Assembly: GCF_900100015.1 (NCBI RefSeq)
Contig: NZ_FNDD01000013.1
Coordinates: 62,001 to 126,000, forward strand
Direction of reading: 5' to 3'
From: Vibrio xiamenensis
GTDB taxonomy: Bacteria > Pseudomonadota > Gammaproteobacteria > Enterobacterales > Vibrionaceae
Length of the DNA stretch: 64,000 nucleotides
Shown: positions 58,140 through 64,000 of the stretch, in pieces
Layout: each line of letters begins with the position of its first letter
Position numbering within the stretch: the first letter of the stretch is position 1
Position numbers and translations under genes: made by a program
Notes under the pieces: model-generated
Databases searched by the model: none
Seen by the model: only the letters and a program-made list of their open reading frames with translations
Told to the model about the DNA's origin: nothing

Positions 58140-58170
58140 GGATGTAATTTTTTTACAAGGCAGGACGACA

Positions 58171-60804
58171 ATGAACGAGAAATATTCTGCGCTCAAAAGC
58201 AACGTAAGTATGCTAGGGCATTTATTGGGGAATACTATCCGTGATGCCCACGGAGACGAAATCCTCGAGAAAGTGGAAACAATTCGTAAGCTTTCTAAAT
58301 CAGCCCGCGCAGGTAATCAATCAGACCGTGATAACCTGATTGAAGAAATTAAGAATCTACCCGACGAGCACCTAACGCCCGTCGCTCGAGCATTCAACCA
58401 ATTTTTGAACCTCACCAACATCGCCGAGCAATACCATACAATCTCGCGCCACTGCGAATCTCACGTATGTGAACCCGATGCGATCAACAGCTTGTTTGCC
58501 AAACTACAACAAAATAAAGTCAGCAAGCTCGACGCCGCGCAAGCCGTCCGAGATTTAAATATTGAGCTCGTGCTTACCGCTCACCCGACGGAAATCACCC
58601 GTCGCACCATGATCAATAAGTTAGTCAAGATTAACGAGTGTTTGTCCAAGCTCGAGCTAAGCGATCTGGTGCCAAAAGAGCGCCAAAAAACCGAACGCCG
58701 CCTAGAGCAGCTTATCGCGCAAAGCTGGCACTCAGATGTCATCCGCAAACAGCGCCCAACGCCGCTTGATGAAGCGAAATGGGGCTTTGCTGTGGTTGAA
58801 AATTCACTCTGGGAAGCGGTGCCTGAATTCCTACGTGAGCTTAATGACAAGCTGACTGACTACCTTGATGAAGGCTTGCCAATCGATGCACGCCCGGTTC
58901 ACTTCTCATCGTGGATGGGTGGCGACCGTGACGGTAACCCATTTGTGACTCACACCATCACTCGTGAAGTCCTATTGCTGTCGCGCTGGAAAGCGGCTGA
59001 TCTTTACCTCAATGATATCAATGAGCTGATCAGCGAACTGTCGATGGTGAAGTGTAACGACGCCCTGCGTGAACTGGCTGGTGAAGATGAACACGAACCT
59101 TACCGTGCAGTGCTCAAGCAGATTCGCCAGATCCTGATGTCGACCAAAGAGATTCTTGATGCCAAAATTCATGGCCAAGAGCTCAGTGTTAAGGCGCCAC
59201 TACGCAACATCAACCAGTTGTGGGAACCGCTTTACGCGTGTTACCAATCACTACACGAATGCGGTATGGGCGTGATTGCGGATGGTTCTCTGCTCGATAC
59301 TCTACGCCGTGTTAAAGCCTTTGGTGTTCACCTCGTTCGCCTCGATATTCGCCAAGAAAGCACTCGCCATTCTGATGTTCTGTCTGAATTGACACGCTAC
59401 TTAGGCCTTGGTGATTACGACCAGTGGAGCGAACAAGATAAAGTTGCGTTTTTAACCAATGAACTCAGCTCTAAGCGCCCGTTGCTGCCAAGAGACTGGG
59501 AGCCATCGGCGCCAGTCAAAGAGGTGCTTGATACTTGTCGTATCATCGCCGCGCAGCCTCGCGAAGCGTTTGGCGCTTATGTTATCTCCATGGCGCGTAC
59601 CGCTTCTGATGTCTTAGCGGTTCATTTGTTGTTGCAAGAAGCGGGTTGCCCATATCGTATGGACGTCTGCCCACTGTTTGAAACCCTTGACGACTTAAAC
59701 AACGCTGAAGCAGTTATCAAACAGTTGATGAACATTGACCTATATCGCGGCTTTATTCAAAACCACCAAATGGTCATGATCGGCTACTCTGATTCAGCCA
59801 AAGATGCTGGCGTCATGGCTGCAGGCTGGGCACAGTACAGCGCAATGGAAAAACTGGTTGCGGTTGCCGAAGCGGAAGGTGTTGAACTGACTCTATTCCA
59901 CGGCCGCGGTGGTACCGTTGGTCGCGGCGGTGCGCCTGCTCATGCGGCGCTACTTTCTCAGCCACCAAAAAGCTTGAAGAGCGGTTTGCGTGTGACAGAA
60001 CAAGGCGAGATGATTCGCTTTAAACTTGGCCTTCCAGAAGTTGCAGTTAACAGCTTTAACCTCTATGCCAGTGCCATCCTCGAAGCGAACCTACTTCCGC
60101 CTCCAGAGCCAAAACAAGATTGGCGCGACTTGATGGAAGTTCTCTCCAATGTCAGCTGCGAAGCATACCGCCACATCGTGCGTGGTGAACCGGATTTCGT
60201 TCCTTACTTCCGTCAAGCCACACCTGAATTGGAATTGGGCAAACTGCCACTGGGCTCTCGCCCTGCGAAACGTAACCCAAATGGTGGCGTGGAAAGCCTG
60301 CGCGCTATTCCATGGATCTTCTCTTGGAGCCAAAACCGCTTAGTCTTACCAGCATGGTTGGGAGCTGGTGAAGCGATTCAATATTCAATCGACAAAGGCC
60401 ATCAAGCTTTGCTTGAAGAAATGTGCCGTGAATGGCCATTCTTCTCAACCCGTCTTGGCATGCTTGAGATGGTGTTCTCGAAATGTAACATCTCTATTTC
60501 ACGCTACTATGATGAAAGACTGGCTGACCCTAAACTGTTGCCACTTGGCGAACGTTTACGTGAACAGCTACAAAAAGACATCAAAGCGGTGCTGAATGTC
60601 GAGAATAACGAAAACTTGATGCAAAGCGATCCGTGGGGTCTCGAATCGATTCGCTTACGGAATATCTATGTTGAACCATTGAATATGTTGCAAGCGGAGC
60701 TACTGTACCGAACACGTAAAACCGAGGTCGACTCACCTGAGCTTGAAGAAGCGTTGATGGTGACCATTGCAGGTATTGCTGCAGGTATGCGCAACACAGG
60801 TTAA
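58171..60804 (+). CDS. ppc: Phosphoenolpyruvate carboxylase
   Basis: An 877-residue cytoplasmic enzyme that carboxylates phosphoenolpyruvate to oxaloacetate, replenishing the TCA cycle. Motifs: [12 protein letters not shown] (catalytic His), [35 protein letters not shown] and the C-terminal MRNTG. The start at 58171 gives [16 protein letters not shown] as in E. coli (883 residues); an upstream in-frame start at 58138 is in the leader. It supplies oxaloacetate for aspartate, used by the neighbouring arginine enzymes. Confidence 0.97.
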   Translation: MNEKYSALKSNVSMLGHLLGNTIRDAHGDEILEKVETIRKLSKSARAGNQSDRDNLIEEIKNLPDEHLTPVARAFNQFLNLTNIAEQYHTISRHCESHVCEPDAINSLFAKLQQNKVSKLDAAQAVRDLNIELVLTAHPTEITRRTMINKLVKINECLSKLELSDLVPKERQKTERRLEQLIAQSWHSDVIRKQRPTPLDEAKWGFAVVENSLWEAVPEFLRELNDKLTDYLDEGLPIDARPVHFSSWMGGDRDGNPFVTHTITREVLLLSRWKAADLYLNDINELISELSMVKCNDALRELAGEDEHEPYRAVLKQIRQILMSTKEILDAKIHGQELSVKAPLRNINQLWEPLYACYQSLHECGMGVIADGSLLDTLRRVKAFGVHLVRLDIRQESTRHSDVLSELTRYLGLGDYDQWSEQDKVAFLTNELSSKRPLLPRDWEPSAPVKEVLDTCRIIAAQPREAFGAYVISMARTASDVLAVHLLLQEAGCPYRMDVCPLFETLDDLNNAEAVIKQLMNIDLYRGFIQNHQMVMIGYSDSAKDAGVMAAGWAQYSAMEKLVAVAEAEGVELTLFHGRGGTVGRGGAPAHAALLSQPPKSLKSGLRVTEQGEMIRFKLGLPEVAVNSFNLYASAILEANLLPPPEPKQDWRDLMEVLSNVSCEAYRHIVRGEPDFVPYFRQATPELELGKLPLGSRPAKRNPNGGVESLRAIPWIFSWSQNRLVLPAWLGAGEAIQYSIDKGHQALLEEMCREWPFFSTRLGMLEMVFSKCNISISRYYDERLADPKLLPLGERLREQLQKDIKAVLNVENNENLMQSDPWGLESIRLRNIYVEPLNMLQAELLYRTRKTEVDSPELEEALMVTIAGIAAGMRNTG

Positions 60805-60816
60805 GACGCTACATTT

Positions 60817-60845
60817 AGGGATGCCACCAAGGCATCCCTTTTTTT
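60817..60845 (+). terminator. Terminator of ppc
   Basis: AGGGATGCC / GGCATCCCT with loop ACCAA and a T-run. Confidence 0.93.
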
Positions 60846-60924
60846 ACCCACCAAACAAGCAGTATAATTCTCTAAAACCACTTCTTATAACATAATTAAC
60901 AATATATTATTCTGATTCATATAA

Positions 60925-60946
60925 ATAATGAGTCATTTATCATTTT
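60925..60946 (+). promoter_or_regulatory. Candidate LuxR/HapR-type site upstream of aphA
   Basis: The right half ATTTATCA matches the LuxR/HapR operator consensus (from memory TTATTGAT-N-ATTTATCAATAA) fully, and the left half partly (ATGA). It lies about 265-285 bases upstream of aphA. HapR and LuxR repress aphA in V. cholerae and V. harveyi. The call is by motif only. Confidence 0.35.
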
Positions 60947-61065
60947 TTTATAAATTTTCTGTATCTATTCTACCTAATGCTTATTATTTAGATATACTAC
61001 TTATCTATAGCGAAATAGAACAACAATTACATTCGCTCCCTTCGAGCAAATTGCATCGATCACAT

Positions 61066-61113
61066 CTAGGTGATAAACGGCTTTTCTGAGGTGACATCGC
61101 CAACTTTGTTGGC
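61066..61113 (+). promoter_or_regulatory. Candidate Qrr small-RNA pairing sites in the aphA leader
   Basis: CTAGGTGA (61066-61073), AGGTGAC (61089-61095) and GTTGGC (61108-61113) are complementary to parts of the conserved Qrr core, which from memory contains GUCACCUAGCCAAC. They lie 97-144 bases before the start codon. In V. harveyi Qrr RNAs pair with the aphA leader and activate translation. The whole gap 60846-61209 has no gene and is read as promoter plus a long leader. Confidence 0.5.
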
Positions 61114-61209
61114 CACTATCCGAAACGAAACTGAATAAATGTGCCATAGAAGCACAACAGTGTTGTCGGTAGTGAGTTTGAAGTTTATTGGACTATTTGG
61201 ATTGAAGAC

Positions 61210-61752
61210 ATGTCATTACCACACGTTATTCTAACGGTACTTAGCACTCGTGACGCAACCGGTTACGATATCACTAAAGAATTTTCTTCTACTATTGGTT
61301 ATTTTTGGAAAGCAAGCCACCAGCAAGTTTATCGCGAGCTGAACAAAATGGCACAACACGAATTGGTTACCTGTGTACTTGAACCTCAAGAAGGTAAGCC
61401 GGATCGTAAAGTGTACTCAATTACTGACGCTGGACGTAAAGCCCTCGGTGAATGGTTTGAACAACCAACAGCTCATCCAACCGTTCGCGACGAATTTTCA
61501 GCGAAATTAATGGCATGCGCAGTGCAACCTTCTGAACTATTCCGAGTTCAACTCGCTGAGTTGATCGAAGAGTCGAAAAAGTTGATTGCTCACTATAAAG
61601 AGATCGAAGCGGCGTATTACCCAACCCCTTCAGTGCTTGATACGCAGCAGCGTTTAGAGCGTTTAACTCTGCGTCGCAACCTGTTTAGCCGTCAAGCATG
61701 GTTAGATTGGGCGCAAGAAACACTTGCAGAACTCAATGCACTTGCCAAGTAA
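61210..61752 (+). CDS. aphA: Low-cell-density quorum-sensing master regulator AphA (PadR family)
   Basis: A 180-residue winged-helix DNA-binding protein. It follows V. cholerae AphA almost residue for residue at the start (MSLPHVILTVLSTRDATGYD, TIGYFWKASHQQVYRELNKM, EPQEGKPDRKVYSITDAGR). The C-terminal part (about 95-178) is the antiparallel coiled-coil dimer domain typical of AphA. It activates tcpPH in V. cholerae with AphB and controls low-density behaviour in vibrios. Expression is controlled by LuxR/HapR and Qrr RNAs, for which candidate sites lie upstream. Its place between ppc and cysE is the same in V. cholerae by my recollection. Confidence 0.96.
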   Translation: MSLPHVILTVLSTRDATGYDITKEFSSTIGYFWKASHQQVYRELNKMAQHELVTCVLEPQEGKPDRKVYSITDAGRKALGEWFEQPTAHPTVRDEFSAKLMACAVQPSELFRVQLAELIEESKKLIAHYKEIEAAYYPTPSVLDTQQRLERLTLRRNLFSRQAWLDWAQETLAELNALAK

Positions 61753-61776
61753 CATTGGGCACCATCGAATTCAAAC

Positions 61777-61805
61777 AAAAAGGCGGTCTGATGACCGCCT
61801 TTTTT
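61777..61805. terminator. Bidirectional terminator between aphA and cysE
   Basis: AAAAAGGCGGTC / GACCGCCTTTTT with loop TGAT. Confidence 0.94.
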
Positions 61806-61828
61806 AATTTTGTGGTTTGAGATGACCG

Positions 61829-62650
61829 CTAGATACCATCGCCACCGATAAAGGTCTGCTTTTTACCATTGAATTGCTGGTCCATATCAAACGACGGTCG
61901 CTCTGAGACTGGGCGTCCAACAATTTTAGCTGGCACACCAGCAACAGTCGTATGAGGCGGAACGGGTTGCAACACCACAGAACAAGAGCCAATTTTAGCC
62001 CCTTCACCCACTTCGATATTACCCAGAATTTTCGCACCAGCGCCAATCATCACCCCTTCACGAATTTTAGGGTGTCGATCGCCGCACTCCTTACCGGTAC
62101 CGCCTAAAGTCACATCCTGCAAAATCGACACATCATCTTCAACGATCGCCGTTTCACCAATAACAATACCAGTTGCGTGATCGAGCATGATGCCTCGACC
62201 AATCTTAGCGGCAGGGTGAATATCCACCTGGCACGCGACCGATATTTCATTTTGCAGATACGAAGCGAGAGCCAAACGCCCTTGTTTCCACAGCCAATTG
62301 GCAACACGGTAACCTTGTAGCGCGTGATAACCTTTGAGATAAAGCAGAGGCATAGAGTACATCGACACCGCAGGGTCGCGATTGACTGTTGCACAGATAT
62401 CGCATGCCGCCGCTTCGGTAATGGTTGAATCTGCAGCAAACGCTTCTTCGATCACTTCACGAATGGCCATTGCCGGCATCGAAGGCGTATTCAATTTATT
62501 AGCAAGGATATAACTGAGCGCCGATGCCAAGCTATCATGCTTAATGATGGTGGCATGGTAAAAGCTCGCTAACATCGGCTCTTGTTCCGTCAGCTCGCGA
62601 GCTTCACGAACAATGGTTTGCCACACTTTCTGTTTTTGACAATGTTTCAT
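61829..62650 (-). CDS. cysE: Serine O-acetyltransferase
   Basis: A 273-residue enzyme that makes O-acetylserine, the precursor of cysteine, and is feedback-inhibited by cysteine. The N-terminal helical domain is followed by a left-handed beta-helix with hexapeptide repeats (GRGIMLDHATGIVIGETAIV, IGAGAKILGNIEVGEGAKIG). The catalytic His-Asp pair lies in DIHPAAKIGRG and LDHATG. Length matches E. coli (273). It is downstream of gpsA on the same strand (98-base gap), the conserved secB-gpsA-cysE order. Confidence 0.96.
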   Translation of the reverse strand: MKHCQKQKVWQTIVREARELTEQEPMLASFYHATIIKHDSLASALSYILANKLNTPSMPAMAIREVIEEAFAADSTITEAAACDICATVNRDPAVSMYSMPLLYLKGYHALQGYRVANWLWKQGRLALASYLQNEISVACQVDIHPAAKIGRGIMLDHATGIVIGETAIVEDDVSILQDVTLGGTGKECGDRHPKIREGVMIGAGAKILGNIEVGEGAKIGSCSVVLQPVPPHTTVAGVPAKIVGRPVSERPSFDMDQQFNGKKQTFIGGDGI

Positions 62651-62748
62651 CTTAATTCCTAGGAGGCCGTTCCTTAATCTCCAGTGACGCGATGTCAGCT
62701 ACCTCGTTGAGGTTAAAACCAGAGGCACATACGTGCCTCTTCATGCCA

Positions 62749-63786
62749 CTACTGACTTTCTGCCTTTTTATCACGAGCCAGAAGATCTTGGGCAGCCATT
62801 CTGGCATCTTTCCCTTGATACAACACCTGGTAGATTTGATCAACAATTGGCATCTCTACACCCATGCGTTGTGCCAGCATCCACACTTCTTTGGTATTAC
62901 GATAGCCTTCAACCACCTGACCAATGTCTTGTTGCGCAGTATCGACATCTTTACCTTGGCCAAGAGCCAGACCAAAACGGCGGTTTCGCGACTGGTTATC
63001 GGTACAAGTGAGTACCAAATCACCAAGCCCTGCCATGCCCATAAAGGTTTCCGCTTGAGCGCCAAGTACGGTTCCCAAACGAGTCATCTCGGCCAAGCCG
63101 CGAGTGATGAGTGCCGTACGTGCATTGGCACCAAAGCCGATGCCATCAGAAATTCCAGCGCCAATAGCAATGACGTTTTTAACCGCGCCGCCAAGCTGCA
63201 TACCGGTAAAATCACTGTTGGCATAAACACGAAACGTTTTGCTACAGTGAATTTTTTCTTGTAGGTCACGAACAAATTCATCATCAGGGGAAGCAACTGA
63301 AATCGCGGTAGGCATCCCAATCGCAAGCTCTTTAGCAAACGTTGGCCCTGATAGCACAGCCAGCGAATAACTATCCCCTAGCACATCATGAGCAACATCT
63401 TGTAGCAAGCGACCTGTTTCCGGCTCCAACCCTTTGGTTGCCCAGCACAGACGAGAATTCGGTTGCAGGTAAGGCTGCAAGCTTTTTAGCACTAAGCCAA
63501 ATACATGACTTGGTACCACCACAAGCAAGTCACGGCTAGCGCAAACTGCTTGCTCTAAATTCGATTCAATGATCAAGGATTCAGGAAAACCGACACCAGG
63601 AAGAAACGCTTGGTTCTCTCGATCAGCTTGGAGACGAGCCATGTGCTCAGGTTCGTGTCCCCACAGCACGACGTTTGCACCGTTGCGCGCCAGAGAGATG
63701 GCCAACGAAGTGCCATAAGAGCCAGCGCCAATCACCGTCATAGCAATCTCTTTACCATAGGCATTATCTATTTTTGAGTTATTCAT
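62749..63786 (-). CDS. gpsA: Glycerol-3-phosphate dehydrogenase [NAD(P)+]
   Basis: A 345-residue cytoplasmic enzyme that makes sn-glycerol 3-phosphate for phospholipids. The Rossmann motif [28 protein letters not shown], the catalytic-lysine region [17 protein letters not shown] and [13 protein letters not shown] are present. It carries about 15 extra N-terminal residues before the Rossmann fold. It lies between secB and cysE. Confidence 0.96.
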   Translation of the reverse strand: MNNSKIDNAYGKEIAMTVIGAGSYGTSLAISLARNGANVVLWGHEPEHMARLQADRENQAFLPGVGFPESLIIESNLEQAVCASRDLLVVVPSHVFGLVLKSLQPYLQPNSRLCWATKGLEPETGRLLQDVAHDVLGDSYSLAVLSGPTFAKELAIGMPTAISVASPDDEFVRDLQEKIHCSKTFRVYANSDFTGMQLGGAVKNVIAIGAGISDGIGFGANARTALITRGLAEMTRLGTVLGAQAETFMGMAGLGDLVLTCTDNQSRNRRFGLALGQGKDVDTAQQDIGQVVEGYRNTKEVWMLAQRMGVEMPIVDQIYQVLYQGKDARMAAQDLLARDKKAESQ

Positions 63787-63825
63787 TATTCCGCCTGAAA
63801 ATAAGAGTGAGCAGTCATTGTAAAC

Positions 63826-63874
63826 AAAAAATGCACAACGCAGATCTGAAATTCAGGTGCTTTGTGCATTTTTT
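63826..63874 (-). terminator. Terminator between secB and gpsA
   Basis: AAAAAATGCACAA (63826-63838) and TTGTGCATTTTTT (63862-63874) form a 13-bp stem closing a partly paired inner arm (ATCTGAA/TTCAGGT); on the minus strand it ends in TTTTTTG. secB and gpsA are thus largely separate transcripts. Confidence 0.85.
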
Positions 63875-63904
63875 TCATTATTTTGGAGCCAAGCTCCGCA
63901 ACGA

Positions 63905-64000
63905 TTAAGCTTGCGCTTCGCCTTGAGCTGCTTGCTGTTGCAAGTAGTTCATAAATAGAGCGTCAAAGTTAACTGGTGCTAGGTTAAGTTGTGGGAACGT
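63905..64000 (-). CDS. secB: Protein-export chaperone SecB, C-terminal end
   Basis: The last 31 codons plus stop of a gene that continues beyond the window. The encoded [20 protein letters not shown] and Q-rich tail match the SecB C-terminus exactly in character (E. coli has the same core). SecB keeps preproteins unfolded and passes them to SecA. Confidence 0.93.
   Translation of the reverse strand, partial: TFPQLNLAPVNFDALFMNYLQQQAAQGEAQA

Overview
The window is chromosomal DNA of a Vibrio (Vibrionaceae, Gammaproteobacteria). The evidence is gene content and order: cpxA-sodA, fxsA/aspA/dcuA/dsbD, a CrbR/CrbS acetate-switch pair with acs, aroQ-accB-accC, prmA/dusB-fis, the pilMNOPQ-aroK-aroB-damX-dam-rpe-gph-trpS supercluster divergent from mrcA, oxyR divergent from a peroxiredoxin-glutaredoxin hybrid, argCBGH(A) divergent from argE, ppc, the quorum-sensing regulator aphA, and cysE/gpsA/secB. 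From memory, these blocks match parts of V. cholerae chromosome 1 (about VC2693-VC2706, VC0303-VC0290 and VC2621-VC2652), but joined in a different order. No rRNA, tRNA, CRISPR array, prophage or insertion sequence was recognised. Nearly everything is core genome.

Layout. 1-4.5 kb: end of cpxA, sodA, trmL, fxsA and a membrane diguanylate cyclase. 4.6-9.6 kb: aspA, dcuA and dsbD (anaerobic aspartate/fumarate metabolism and periplasmic thiol redox). 9.7-23.6 kb: an acetate-centred region with response regulator crbR, a MarC-family protein, a two-subunit sodium:solute symporter, a small envelope protein, the sensor-transporter-kinase crbS, an MFS transporter, a DUF294/CBS/cNMP protein with a DnaQ-like exonuclease, and acs; an outer-membrane protein is convergent with acs. 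24.9-29.7 kb: aroQ-accBC, prmA, dusB-fis. 29.8-34.2 kb: a GalP-like sugar transporter and a large secreted ExeM-type nuclease. 34.5-46 kb: the trpS-to-pilM supercluster on the minus strand. 46.1-51.3 kb: mrcA, oxyR, the Prx-Grx hybrid and a DUF3624 protein. 51.5-57.9 kb: arginine biosynthesis with an ArgH-ArgA fusion. 58-64 kb: ppc, aphA, cysE, gpsA and the end of secB.

How it works together. The acetate block places a sensor (CrbS), its proposed regulator (CrbR), a candidate transporter and the key enzyme (Acs) within 14 kb, next to the acetyl-CoA carboxylase subunits that use acetyl-CoA. The arginine block is a divergent pathway with two candidate ArgR boxes in the shared control region. 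The oxyR/prx intergenic region has a near-canonical OxyR operator. The most unusual non-coding signals are a perfect hairpin enclosing the sodA Shine-Dalgarno next to a Fur-box-like sequence (592-642), tandem AAGTA-N7-TACTT repeats upstream of damX (39773-39847), a strongly folded stretch of about 280 bp between prx and the DUF3624 gene (50605-50885), two hairpins between argG and argH, and the long aphA leader with possible Qrr pairing sites. I see no clearly new multi-gene system. The best candidates for undescribed biology are these RNA/DNA elements and the DUF294-exonuclease pair inside the acetate locus.
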